A stretch of 64,000 nt of DNA from Cenococcum geophilum 1.58 (lineage: Eukaryota; Ascomycota; Dothideomycetes; Gloniales; Gloniaceae): positions 1,426,001 through 1,490,000 of the forward strand of contig KV748210.1 of assembly GCA_001692895.1 (NCBI GenBank), given 5' to 3'. The position numbers and the translations under genes are program-made. Of this stretch, positions 46,422-58,465 are shown piece after piece; positions within the stretch are counted from its first letter, which is position 1; each line of letters begins with the position of its first letter. Under the pieces are notes generated by a model that saw nothing but the letters and a program-made list of their open reading frames with translations, had not been told where the DNA came from and searched no databases.

Positions 46422-46858
46422 ATATGGGGCGGTTGTGCGTTTGTTCTTTAACAGTTGTAACCCAAGTATGTCTTAATTGGCCTGCAGCTAGATCTGTTGA
46501 TTGGACCCACGGTTGGGTTTAACGTTCGCATAGACGGATTTCCTTTTGGTAGTGTTCTGCCTCTTGCAATACTCAGGAGGGTTTTGTTTGAAAATTACGA
46601 ATATACTCCCTAGACAGTACAAATTCTGACTCCTGCGTAAATATTTGATATACACGTGCGATATAATTTTGAGTTATGCAATGGGAATTTCTCAATTGCC
46701 GCAACTGACCGCCCAATGTCAACCCACATCTATCGATAACAAATGTGCGCCAGCATTTGATACAAGGTACACCAAAGCCACTTCTATGCAAATCAAGGAG
46801 CGAAACGGACATCGTTCTGCTTAATCGTTCCTAATTCTCTACAGCCTTGCACTCCGCC

Positions 46859-48979
46859 ATGCCTCGAGATCCCCTAATCGGCCTTGTTGGCAAGCCCTCG
46901 TCGGGAAAATCGACCACACTCAACAGGTGCGCTCGCTTCTCCACTCACTTCCGCATGGAACGGCGCTCTGAGGCATAGCGTGGCAGTTTGACAGATGCAT
47001 CGTCAAAAGTGGGTTAGTTGACTCTATCTATTGTCAATTCTCTCAGCATACTGACACGCTCACTCAGGGAATTTCCCGTGAGGCTTTTCCGAGCAGAGAA
47101 CTTGATGAAGTGCTGCTGTCTAATAACCCCTATCTAGCTTTACAACTATAGACCCGCAACGAGCAATTGGGTATCTTCAGATCCCTTGCGCATGTTCGCG
47201 CTTTGGCCTTTCAGACCGATGTAAACCAAATTATGGGTCCTGCGTTGATGGCAGGCGTAGCGTCCCTATCGAGCTACTGGATGTAGCGGGTTTAGTCCCT
47301 GGCGCTCATTTAGGAAGAGGATTAGGAAATAAGTTTTTGGATGATCTAAGGCATGCTGATGCGTTGGTACATGTGGTGGATGTGAGCGGGACTACGGACG
47401 CGGAGGGTGAGTGTTTCAATTATTGCTGAACTTCCACCGGAGATCTCACCTTTAGAGGATTGAACCAAAATAAGAGAGGAAGGCGCTAGGAGTTTGTCTG
47501 ATAGATAATTCCGAGGTCGAGGCTGATAACGTCATAATACTTATAGGGAAGGCAACAAGGGGTTATGATCCCTCGCAGGACATAGTATGGTTAAGGTCCG
47601 AGATCGTTCGATGGATACAGGGAAACCTTATGGAGAAATGGTGAGTCCTCTTATCATGAATGTACTTCTTTGGACCGTAGATTTTATGCTTATATTTTCT
47701 GAACAGGGGTTCCATTAAACGGCGTCATGTTGCTGTGAGTGAGTCAACTCTTGTCCTATTAGCTCCATTACATCACTTACAGAACGCCCAACCTCAGAGG
47801 CTACCGCGGTTGAAACATTACAAAATCAATTTTCGGGATACGGTAGCACAGCAACTGTCGTAGCCCGCTGCCTTGACAAATTAGGACTGAAAGAGCCACT
47901 ACAAGATTGGTCTGATGAGACGATCGGAACAGTTGTTAACGCGTTCACGGACGAGAAGTTCCCGACAGTGATAGCATTGAATAAAATTGATCATCCGGAT
48001 GCTGACAAAGTAAGGATTATTCACATTATTAATACTTTAGATTACTACGTAACGGGACTGCTACAAATGGGGGATCAAGTACAAGCAAATCAGCAACTCT
48101 CTATAGCAAACGAGTCTTCTGAGATAGCTCTAATTTGTGTGCTGCCTAGAATATTGCAAAAATAGCAAAGTCCCACGATCCAGAATCCCTCGTGCTTACT
48201 TCAGCTATCAGCGAAGTGTTTCTACGTCGACTAGCCAAGCAAGGCTTCGTGAAATATACAGAAGGTAGTGAGTTCGTTGATACGCGAGACGATCTGATCG
48301 AAGCTGGCGATCCAGACGGAGGGGGCTTAAAGGAGATGGATGAGAAATTGAAGAAGTAAGAAAATTGTGTTTTGATGACTGACTCCTTGGACTCTCGTAA
48401 TTTACTTAAATTAGCTTTCGACTCACTGCTTTCCCCAAATCAGGATAAGATGCTAACTAAAATTGCACTTGGTAGTCGGATCGAAAACCTGAAGGATATG
48501 GTCCTCTATCGCTTTGGTAGTACAGGCGTTGTGCAAGTGCTCTCTCGAGCGGCCGAGCTTCTTGGTCTCGTACCCATTTTCCCTGTACGCAATGTAAATA
48601 CTTTCACTTCGGGTTCTGCTGGTAGCAGTTCGGCGTTTAGAGATTGCGTTCTCGTAAAGAAGTGAGTTCCGTTGTCTTTTTTATGCGCTGAAATATATTG
48701 ATGATAGGTTGCTAGGGGCTCCACTGTTGGTGACGTATATCGTAAAGTAATGGGAGACGCTCCGTTGGCGTATGTAGAAACGACCGGTGGGGTCAGGGTC
48801 GCGGAAGATAATGTAGTCGCTGTGGGAAAGAATGATGTAAGTTCATTTCTGTAGATAGGCCTCTTTAACCTTATGCCAGCCCTTCCTTACGGTTCGTGGC
48901 TCAGACGAGTTTTGTAATAATGGACGCCCACTAATACACTCTGATATAGGTCCTTTCGTTTAAGGTAGGTCGAGCTTAA
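46859..48979 (+). CDS. YchF/Obg-family P-loop GTPase/ATPase, YGR210C-like
   Basis: TRAFAC-class nucleotide hydrolase of the YchF group, thought to act near ribosomes or stress responses; the role of this eukaryotic subgroup is poorly defined. Eleven exons join in frame (1269 nt, 422 aa): 46859-46926, 46987-47012, 47068-47077, 47138-47406, 47547-47640, 47707-47738, 47783-48009, 48150-48355, 48476-48661, 48716-48836 and 48950-48979. Exon 3 is 10 nt. Motifs: P-loop [12 protein letters not shown]; switch I in [58 protein letters not shown]; and a C-terminal TGS domain (VFPVRN region, then [14 protein letters not shown]). Ten introns in 2.1 kb make it the most fragmented gene here. The last exon encodes only nine residues and the stop. 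Confidence 0.92.
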
Positions 48980-49168
48980 TGTGTTGGCGGTGTGTTTCAG
49001 CCTACCCTCAGCTGGCCACCATTGTAATATCGTGGTGTAAGACAGGCGTGATCTCGTTAGGTTTCGCGCAAAAGATGCCAAGGACCCTAGGTAGGGGCGT
49101 TGCGATGGAGAGCGTCTTCAGATCTAGCATCCTACCCGCTCGAGGGGCTGCGTTACCATATTAGGAAA

Positions 49169-50832
49169 TTAACTGTCTCCAGTGTTCCCTATGGCCATCC
49201 GCTCTACAACTCGAACCCATCTTCGCCTCCTCCACTCTCCTTTCTTACCTAAACCGTTACCTTCTTCCCACGTCCTCTTCACTAGCTTCTCCTTGCTCTT
49301 CCCCTTATATTTGCTATGCTTTGGACTTGCAGGTCCGCCTTCTTCCATGCCTTCTTCGTCATAAAGGATATCAGTGACCCATCTTTCCCCCTCAGTTTCA
49401 ACTTCTACCCCCGTCACACACATTTCTTCGACCCATTCCCTGCTTAATAAATCTAGTGTCCATTTTTTGTCTCCCCACCGCCAGCCCTTGGGCGCTTGCA
49501 CATCCTCGAAAAAACGTGTTCCACGTGGCCGATCTCCAGCAATGCGCGCGGGGGAAAGCGGGGTGTAGGGTGAAGGGCTGAAAAGAAATAGCTCGTGTTC
49601 AGCATTTTCAGTATGTATAGCTCGGTACTGTAGCTCAAATATTTCCACCTCTCGCGTTTCTGGCGCGGATGAGAGCGTCATATCTGAGTTAGAGAGACGG
49701 AGTAGCCAAGATCGAGCTGTAGCCTCTTGGTCTTGAATGAGCGTGTCTGTATGCGTGGTGTGCATCAGGGATTGAATTGCCGGGTGACCAGCACATGTGG
49801 CGCTCCAGCCGGACACGAGGAAGATAGCCCGCCAGGGAAGAAGATGTGAAGTTATGAAGAGCAAGCAGGCTGTTGCGCTAAGTATGAGGAACAAGACTGA
49901 GGAGAGAGCTTCGTTTGAAAAATTCGTTGGTGGGGCAAGGAAAGTTACAAGGCTGTCGTGAAGGCGGCTGAAGTCTTCCATGCTATTCTGCAGGTCACGC
50001 ATGTTGCGGAAAAAGTCTTTGCTCAGCTCTGGTGCCGGCTTTATGTTCGGTGCAGGAGCAAGAGCGGGCCCAGCAAGCGGGTAGAGGTCTGTTGGGTGGT
50101 TGCTGGGCGGTGGTGGATGTCTTGTGAGGAATGCTGGAACCATTATGAAAAATAGGCAAAGAGCAAGAGGAAGCACTGCTAGAAGCGTAGGTTCGAGGCA
50201 GAGAAATGTATAGATGGCAAGGAAAGAGAGTGTTTGGGTGGGGAATTTCCAGCTGAACAGACGTATCATGTGGTTTTGGAAGATAAACGCAACTCCAATT
50301 CTACAGATGAAGTTAGACTGAGGGAAGCTGCGGTAGGAAGGAGTGCATGCCTTGCATTGAAGCGCCGAAAGTTGTTTGACATGACGGGCAAACTGAAGCC
50401 TGGGCGGTCAACATACTTCCTAGACCGTCTATCTTCAGTAGAGGAGCCTTCCGGGATATATTGTGAGGGTAAGACCTGCTGGAGGAGCCTGAGTATTCAA
50501 GTTAGCACCGTGTTTGGCCCGGATCGTAGGTGATATCTATACATTGTGAAGAGACGATCAGGCATGGTGTTGGGCGACTCTGGCCTCTCAGCTTGGCTAC
50601 TCAGGCTTTCCAGTTTTTCTTTAAGTTTCCCAGTAGGGAGTGCTTGCCTCAAAACGTCGCGCTTGCTAGGCGATCGCCCACCAGCTTCGGGCGTGGGTTC
50701 ATAATCCTCGGGGCCGGTGATGGAAACGATGGGTATTGCTTCGTTGCGGTTCGCTAAAGGCTCCGAAGCTTGACCATCCATGGCGTTGGAGAACCAGGCA
50801 TGAGGTCGAGGTTGTGGTGTAACTGACGACAT
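49169..50832 (-). CDS. Peroxisomal membrane peroxin of the Pex23/Pex30-32 family (dysferlin domain)
   Basis: ER/peroxisome membrane protein that controls peroxisome number and size. Three exons: 50832-50543, 50488-50351 and 50300-49169 (1560 nt, 519 aa). The acidic/Ser-rich N-terminus begins MSSVTPQPRPHAW. The conserved entry is LLQQVLPSQYIPEG, and the DUF-like peroxin core is FNARIGVAFIFQNHMIRLFSW. A membrane reticulon-like hairpin follows (FLAIYTFLCLEPTLLAVLPL, ALCLFFIMVPAFL), then a second hydrophobic pair (SSVLFLILSATACLLFI). The C-terminal half is a dysferlin-type domain (EIFELQYRA, GTRFFEDVQAPKGWRWGDKK). The second intron, 50301-50350, starts with GC instead of GT (CAAG|GCATGC) and is needed to keep the frame and the family sequence. 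Which of Pex30, 31 or 32 it matches is unclear. Divergent from POM1. Confidence 0.88.
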
Positions 50833-51940
50833 GTGGACGGGCGGTGGTGTGGCGTCCGGTAGTGCGCTTTGTTGGAGAAGACCAAATGCCGATCTGCGCG
50901 CGTTCCTAGCATATTCCTGTTATTGTGCAAAACTGTGGACTGCTGTACATAAGTGAACATATCCAGTCTAGTATGCTCTGCGTGCATAAGGCACTCGACA
51001 TTACGGGCTTGTTCGGATGGCTGCCACCCGCACCGGTTTCTACATTCGTCTTTCCTACCTGTGGCAAGAACTATGAAATACTGCTGCTCATTAAAGGATG
51101 CGCACAAACCAAAGCTCGAAAGCCATAGGATTAGAGCAATCCTCTAGCAAAGCTCCAAGCCGAAACTATAGACGCCTGTCTGTATCTGCCATAGTGCCCG
51201 TTCCAGCGGCACCTCGTTCCTTGACGAGCGTATTCATGCGGTGTAGATTTCCACGCGTTGACAGCAGAGTACTTGTCAACGCTCTGCCTAAAGTAATTAC
51301 CCTCAAGTGGTGGCGTATGTTAGGCGATGATAAAGTCCTGTGGTGACAGGACAATTCATCTTCTCTGCATATCCGGTCGCTCTGGGCGGTTCCCCGGTGA
51401 GCCTGTTGTTGTGTATATACCACGCCGAATTATCGAGCGCATTGTCCCTTCCCGGGGCCAGGGCACCAAGGACATCGCAGCAGCTAGCCGGCACCGCGCT
51501 CCCAAGCCTTTCCGGTAGCTTCACGACTACTCCCAGCTCCTCATAATCTTCACATACTCCTTGATAATTCCGGACCACCCCGTTGTCAGATGCCGCAGTG
51601 CTGACATCCCGCCAACTGTATTTCTGCTCCCCTATCGCCTTCGCCACCTTGCTCTTGAACAACGACATGCAATCGCACCCGTAGCCTCAACTCCAAGCCT
51701 CGAGCTTGGAGAATCAACGTCGGCCAGAAGAGAGACTTTTGGGACCGTGGAGAGCGCTTTGATCCTACTGCTGGCTCCATTGAGGCTCTCTAGCTCGGGT
51801 AAACCACTGCGAGCCATCTCTTACGCCTCGAAAAACCATGAGTTCAAAGGATTCTAGCGCTTTGATCCTACTGCTGGCTCCATTGAGGCTCTCTAGCTCG
51901 GGTAAACCACTGCGAGCCATCTCTTACGCCTCGAAAAACC
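50833..51940. promoter_or_regulatory. Divergent promoter region, peroxin gene / POM1
   Basis: These 1,108 bp lie between divergent start codons. Several short open frames on both strands have no coding support. The last 190 bp hold the tandem duplication described separately, which places an extra upstream ATG before the POM1 start. Confidence 0.5.
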
Positions 51941-51944
51941 ATGA
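51753..51944. repeat. 103-bp-period tandem duplication with a filler matching POM1 coding DNA
   Basis: 51753-51841 and 51856-51944 are identical over 89 bp (AGCGCTTTGATCC to AACCATGA). Both end across an ATG; the second ATG, at 51941, is the POM1 start. The 14-bp spacer (51842-51855), together with the five bases before it, reads CATGAGTTCAAAGGATTCT. The same 19 bases occur in the kinase exon at 55677-55695. The first ATG (51838) opens a 55-codon frame that ends at 52005 and overlaps the main start out of frame. Confidence 0.92.
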
Positions 51945-54900
51945 CCACCCAGCTACATCGAGCAATGGACACTGCCCTTCCTGTACCCAGGACCGATACT
52001 GCTGAGGAATCGAGTGGATCAGGAGGTAAGCATTCCTCCTAGACGGGTACTTTGCAGGACAATACCGATGCCTTAAATCATAGAAGACAAGGGAGCTAAC
52101 GCATCACAGCGGAGGGACGTGTCCGGCGGAAATTCCAAAGGGCGACGAGTCAACATGAGAGTGGTCTGCGAAATCAGAGTGGCCCCATTTCTACGTCTAC
52201 TACTCGAGTGCCTGTAGAATCAAAATCTAGCTTCGCAGTGAGACGCCGATCTGTAAGAGAACATAAAACGCCTTTAGGGCCCCGACCGCTTGATCATTCT
52301 TCTAAAAGGTAAATAAATGCTATGTGGAAATCTGAGCACCTCCTTATATACCGACAAAGCATGAGAAAGCTAATAGACGGCAGGGTCATCAGTGATGCGA
52401 GCGCCCCTTCCAACAACGCCTCATCCACCCGTTCCTTCCTCCCTACTTCCACCAGTGAGCCCTTTTTGAACAATTCTTTGAGAGGGACAAATCCCCGCTT
52501 CAGCTTTGGAAAATCTTCTGATGGCTCCAAAGACCACACCGACATCAGTGGCTCCTATGACTTCCTCCCCTCGGTTAATTTTGACGATTTTCACGCCAGC
52601 ATATCTTCATACGAACCTGAACTGAGCGATTTTCCGGCCCCTGGAGGAGATGGAGGTATAATTACCAACACATCGGCGGGTAATAAGACCATTGGAACCA
52701 TGGGGAATGGTGCAAAGAGCGAGAGCACCGACTCTCGGGTTACGAGAAGCACATCTCTTATACGTCGGTTGAGTAACGCAAGACGACCGACTGCTCAACC
52801 GTCCGTAGCTTCCACAGACTCGACATCAATGCCCCCACCAAGTGCTCCATTGTCGGTTAGGACCCGTCGTCAGAGTCAGTTCCCTGCTCCTGCGCCCACG
52901 AATCCGGCAGCCCGACCACCTCGGAAATCAGTTGGCCCTGGAGTCATTACTGCAAATATAGAGACACGAGATGGCCGTCACGATTCATCAAAAATGGCAT
53001 CAGATAATAATCAAAGTAGCCTCGGCCGCACATCATCAATCGGAAATGCCAACCGTCGTGGAACTCTTTCTGCAAGCCTTGGTGCGGGCGCTGAAGTTCC
53101 GAGACTGTCAAGCACAGCCCGAAATGTCAAAGCAAAATCACTCCAACCCCCATCACGGCAAACGCCAGTGCATCTTACTACTCCATCAATGACTCCAGAT
53201 CACGGCCGTGGCGTGTCCATAGGCCAGGCCCGTTCGCCAGGCAGATCACCTGGACAGAGGAATCCCACTCCCTCTTCCTCAGCAGGTAAAAGACAGTCAA
53301 CTGCACATGCACATATGAGCGGCCTAGGTGCGCGAACTATCAGCCCAACTGATGCCCGAAGGCTGAAGCGTTTGTCTATGCAGCCAAATCCTCCAGGTGT
53401 CCCACAAACACCTCCAACACCTCAACCGGACCTCCTACCTGATAATAGATCCGTAAATCACTCACCCGCAATGGCTTTCAGAAAAAGCGTTACCCCGTCT
53501 TCAGCACGTGCTACTCCTGATCATAATCGTAAATCATTTGGCTCAGTCCTTTCTCTGTCATCGAGTTCGAGCTTCAACTCTTTGCGCGCAGGGAATGGCC
53601 CCTTGCAGCCCCGAACAAGTCACATCCTCTCTACATCTCGCTTGCCAACTCCAAAACCAAGGAACGTTCATAGCTCTGCTGGTGGTGATGGAGGAGAGGT
53701 TCCACCTGTCCCTGCAATCCCGAAAGCCTACGAATCTCCGAAGGACCCTGAGAATAGCAACTTCGCGTCTTTAAGACCTCCATTGCCATCTGGAGATGAG
53801 AGTGTTAGTCCAGTTTTTACTGAGAACATCAACCAACGCGAGCCAGCCGCCCTTGAGGGAATTGGCTCTGAAAGTTCTTATGCAGATAACCGGACAACAC
53901 GAGGAACCATCCGGCACCGTCGAGGCCTAACAGTAGGGTCTGGCTCGGATACCGATAAGACCCCTGTAATGCAAAATTCGAGTAAGAAGAATTTACGACC
54001 AATCCGACTTCCTCCGTTGAACCTTCTTCCACTTGGGACACCATTCAACTCGAAAATTGCATCGTTTCCGGTTCCATCTGCTGAGGTGGACCAACGTCAT
54101 GCAACGCCCCCTCCAAAACGAGGCAACACTAAAACTCCTAGTACACCAATGACTGCGTCAAAAGCAACTTTCTTCTCGAAAAGTCACCATGGAGATGAGC
54201 AACGTACTTTCAACACATCTCTTCGGAGCAGCAGTTCAGCCTACAATTTACGTTCTGATGGATCTACCCTTCTTCAGTCACATGGTTCCTCGACTATGCC
54301 AATACCAATTTCCACCGGCAACAGCCGGCAGATTACAACTCCTTTTGCATCTGCTTCATTGCCAAAAAATAGTGGCGATTTTAGTCACTTGCGATCAAGA
54401 CCTAGCGGCGAATACAAGCACGGTGATACGGACACAGAGATTCACAGTTCAAAGCTGACAGGACCCCGGGTGTTAACTAAAAAGGATAGCTCCTCGGCGC
54501 ATACCTCGACTTCCACAGAACCAGAGACCCCTTCTTCTGGATCTTCACTAAGGCGAAAGCTTAGCCTAGGCGGGTGGAGGAGAAGCTCATCCAAAGCGTC
54601 TCATACATCGCATGCATCACAATCTCACATCTCTGTACAGAAAGGTGATGATCAACCACCTCAACCGCCAAAGCACAATGATATGCCGCCCCCAAGGCTA
54701 CCAGCATCTGCCACATGGAATGGTTCTATTGGAACTAGTCCTAGTCCTTCTCATAGGCCTCGACCTTCGTTGGAGTTTAGACGGCGGAAGCCTTCTACCA
54801 CTACTGTAATGAGTGACACTGAAACGGAAAGATCATATAGTCATAAGCATAGCGCCGGTACTAATACACAGGCGCCACCGGCTTACTCCGAACAAGCGAC

Positions 54901-56716
54901 TATTGCACCTAGTTCGAAATCTAGTTCCTCAATTCTTACACCCATGCAACGGATGCTTGGTTCAAAACCCTCTCAAAGTGCCTTGAAAGCTCGCAATCTA
55001 GACCCTAATCTGGATCGAGATGATTTGGCTGCGGACGAAGAGATGAAGAAGCTAGCATCAAAACGAAAAGATTTTGAGGCCGCAGCTAAGGATGTTGATG
55101 ACCTCCGCAAGAGAGCCAAGCCACAGGATCGTGTGTCCCCAGCTCTGGCTCTTCAAATGGTGAATCTCAATATCTTTGAACGCGGTGAGATCATTGACTA
55201 TAAGGAAATATATTTTTGTGGTACGAAAAGCGCCAAAAAACATATCGGCGATCTCAATGCACAGACAGCAAACTTCGGCTATGACGATGATCGAGGAGAT
55301 TATAACATCGTTCTCGGTGATCACCTCGCATATCGATATGAAGTTGTGGATTTACTTGGCAAGGGAAGTTTTGGACAAGTTGTGAGATGTGTCGATCACA
55401 AAACAGGCCAACTGGTTGCCATCAAGATAATTCGTAATAAGAAACGATTCCACCAGCAGGCCTTGGTGGAAGTGAATATTTTGCAGAAGCTGCGCGAGTG
55501 GGTGAGTTTATCCCTTGTTAAGAATGGCATATATCAAGTGGAATTAACAGAAGTCATGCAGGACCCTGAAAATAAGCATAGCATGATAAATTTCACACAA
55601 AGCTTCTACTTCCGGGGGCATCTTTGCATATCTACTGAGCTTCTTGGCATGAATCTCTACGAGTTTATTAAGGCTCATGAGTTCAAAGGATTCTCATTGA
55701 GGCTTATCCGCCGATTCTGCAAGCAGATGCTTAGCTCCTTGGTACTCTTGAAGAGCCATCGTGTCATTCACTGTGACCTGAAGCCTGAGAATATCCTTCT
55801 CGCTCATCCTCTTCACTCTGAAATCAAGGTCATCGATTTTGGTTCTAGCTGCTTCGAAAACGAAAAGGTCTACACGTATATCCAGTCCCGCTTTTACAGA
55901 TCGCCGGAGGTAATTCTCGGAATGAGCTATGGCATGCCAATCGACATGTGGAGCTTAGGGTGTATACTTGCTGAACTTCTCACCGGATACCCAATTTTCC
56001 CTGGCGAGAATGAACAAGAGCAGTTAGCCTGCATCATGGAGATATTCGGTCCACCGGAAAAGCACTTGATCGAGAAGAGCAGTCGGAAAAAGTTATTCTT
56101 TGACTCGCTTGGAAAGCCGCGTGTTACAGTCTCTTCCAAAGGTCGGCGGCGACGACCAAGCTCGAAGACCTTGCAGCAGGCTCTGAAATGTGATGATGAG
56201 GCTTTTCTGGACTTTATCTCACGATGTCTTCGGTGGGACCCGGATCGAAGGATGAAGCCAGATGAAGCCGTGTTACACGAGTTCGTGACAGGAGCAAAGC
56301 GAACTGTGCGGCCACGACCGCAAACTAACGGCAGCTCTGCTCTTGCGTCGCCGGTGAAACGTTATAATATAGTCCAGACACCACAGCGTACTCGACCGTT
56401 ACCGGAGCCTCCTGCGACTAGTTTTAAAAACGGAACTGCTGTTACTACGAGTCGAGACATTCCAAGCAGCTCCCCGGTCAAGGGCGCTCCGAGACGACAC
56501 TCTACCGTTCAAGGCTTACAGCCTGGTGCTGGGGTAAAGCGGGCAGCAAACGGAGCCCCTTTGAGTGCTACGAGCAGTCTTCCTCGAGTTGCTCAGAGGA
56601 GTGTGTCTGGGAAACCCGATTTGGCTTCTGCAGCTGCAATTGCTAGTCTGGTAAGTCGGTACGGAATTCCTGCATTGAGGCCAGCAGCACTAACGTCACC
56701 GCAGAGGTCGCGGTGA
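51941..56716 (+). CDS. pom1: Pom1-type DYRK protein kinase
   Basis: Dual-specificity tyrosine-regulated kinase. In fission yeast Pom1 forms a cortical gradient that sets cell polarity and division site. Four exons: 51941-52025, 52110-52308, 52360-55501 and 55562-56716 (4581 nt, 1526 aa). A Ser/Pro/Thr-rich, probably disordered region of about 1,050 residues is followed by the DYRK homology box (LNAQTANFGYDDDRGDYNIV). The kinase domain then runs LGKGSFGQVV (Gly loop), VAIKII (Lys), HCDLKPENILL (catalytic Asp), IDFGSSC (DFG), YTYIQSRFYRSPEVILG (YxY activation loop) and DMWSLGCILAELLTGYPIFPG. A basic tail closes the protein. The 60-nt intron at 55502-55561 is in frame without stops; removing it restores KLREW|DPENKHS, as in homologues. 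All catalytic residues are present. Confidence 0.93.
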
Positions 56717-57742
56717 TTTGGTTGGCTCATCAATGTGTCTGGCGTTATCGGCGGAGCTGTGCTCCTAGGACGAGAACGTAGCTATATGACATTTTTATTT
56801 AAAGACTTTTCCCAATCGTAATTTTAATCCTGCATATATCGGGGTGTTTTCATTGTCATCGTCAACAGTCACTCTTATACCCGCTTGCTGCTGGTTGCAC
56901 GGCTTGCTCGGTGACTTGTACTTGCGTTCATCTGAGGGTGGGCTTGTGGCTTCGTTACTTTACGGTTAGATAAGAAGTGCAGCATGGATTGCAACTCTAT
57001 AGTTGTAAGAGACGTGCTATTGTGCTTCGATGGCGTCAATGTGTCATGTTTTTTGTGCCGATGTGGGAAAGAGCTGGTTTGCATTTTTTAAGCTGTCATA
57101 TACCTGTTAGGCTTATATGAGAGCACGGAAAAGGACGTAGCAGGAGATGGAATCAACTCAAGTGACGACAATTGGGAACCTAGGGTATTCATTTTAAGCC
57201 GCCTTGGTGTGTGCAAAACGCGAAGGAGTGCCGTGTGGCTCTCGTTCTCAGTTGGCCTTTTCTTCTGGTCAGTTCCGCAACACCGGTTTTCTGCGTAGCT
57301 CGTGGTAGGTCCGCAGGAGGCTTTTCATGTAAAAAAAACATACAGATTCTATAGCTTTTGAACTACGTGCTTCAATTAGCTACAACACTTGATCTTCTGC
57401 CCGGGCTGCATGTTGGGTAACTCAAACCACCGGTTGTGGAAGGACACTGCATGTACAACTCCTTTGGGACACTTCACCCCAGCTTTGAATTGATTACTAT
57501 CCTACGCGCTACTAATATTTTGCAGAGGCTTTTGAGTGACTGCCAACAAAACCATCTGCGGCAATGCGTTACGAATTCGACTCGATTTACCGTAAATTGT
57601 TCAATCACGGCGTCACTGATAGACAAATATATGAAAAACAGTCTATTTGGTACAAAAATGCTAGACATCCTTTTATCTACACGCAACTCAACCCACGCCA
57701 ATACTCTGCTCGATTCGAGGAGCGTGTAAGTGAGTATGTACA
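56717..57742. other. Gene-free region downstream of POM1
   Basis: POM1 3-prime UTR and intergenic DNA. Short frames on both strands (about 57440-57800) overlap each other and run into the MITE, with no family similarity I can see. Confidence 0.45.
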
Positions 57743-57750
57743 GTCGAAAA

Positions 57751-58363
57751 CAGAGTTGGGAATAAGCAAGCGAGCCAAGCTGAGCAGGCTCAGCTTGCTG
57801 GCTTGCAATTTTTGACACCTTGAGCTTGCTTGCTTGGCTTGTTTGGCCAAAATCGTCGGCTTGCTTGGCTTGCTTGCCCGCTTGATTGATTTTTGTATAG
57901 AAGTCCTGGGGTTGTATACAAAATCAAGGCTATGGCCCACCCCAAAATCCCTCCTCTGCGGCCCGACCCGTAGTTATAACGCGCAGTTACGCAGGGGTGG
58001 TTATTATAAAGCTTGGTAAGGTAGTGAGGGAGGCTTTGAGAGGCTTCAAGAGCGTACCAAAGCTTAAAGACCTCGGCTCTCAAATTTTGTAGTGCCAAGG
58101 ATATAATTGGGAAATCACGTGAAAAGAACCACAGAGAAGCTTCGAAGAGGCACGTGATGGAGATGCACGGGCAGTCGGCCCGGAAAAAATAACTAACCGG
58201 TGCTTATTTGCGGTATTTATATGCAAAATTATCGAACTAACTACCAAATTGTATATATATATTACCTATCAAGCGGGCAAGCTAGCTTGTAAGCTGAGCC
58301 TCATTTGGCTTGCTTGCTTGCTCAAAATAGGCCTTCCAGCTTGCTGGCTTATTCCCAACTCTG
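57751..58363. mobile_element. hAT-like MITE, 613 bp, with 8-bp target-site duplication
   Basis: Terminal inverted repeats CAGAGTTGGGAATAAGC (57751) and GCTTATTCCCAACTCTG in slightly altered form (ending 58363) are flanked by identical 8-bp GTCGAAAA at 57743-57750 and 58364-58371. Subterminal DNA at both ends is packed with GCTTGCTTGG / AGCAAGC motifs. The 8-bp duplication and CAG...CTG ends are hAT characters. There is no transposase frame, so it must have moved with a partner element's enzyme. The clean duplication suggests a fairly recent insertion. Confidence 0.85.
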
Positions 58364-58465
58364 GTCGAAAACAAGAAAATATGCAATATAATATCATCTC
58401 AACATAAGAAAGCCCTTGCCGCACTCGCTTACGAAGTTTGCCCAGCAGCTGCCTGTTGTGGGGGT

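Noticed and set aside
57436..58098. Several overlapping frames around the MITE as genes
   Set aside because: They cross the boundary of a transposon insertion and mirror each other on both strands.
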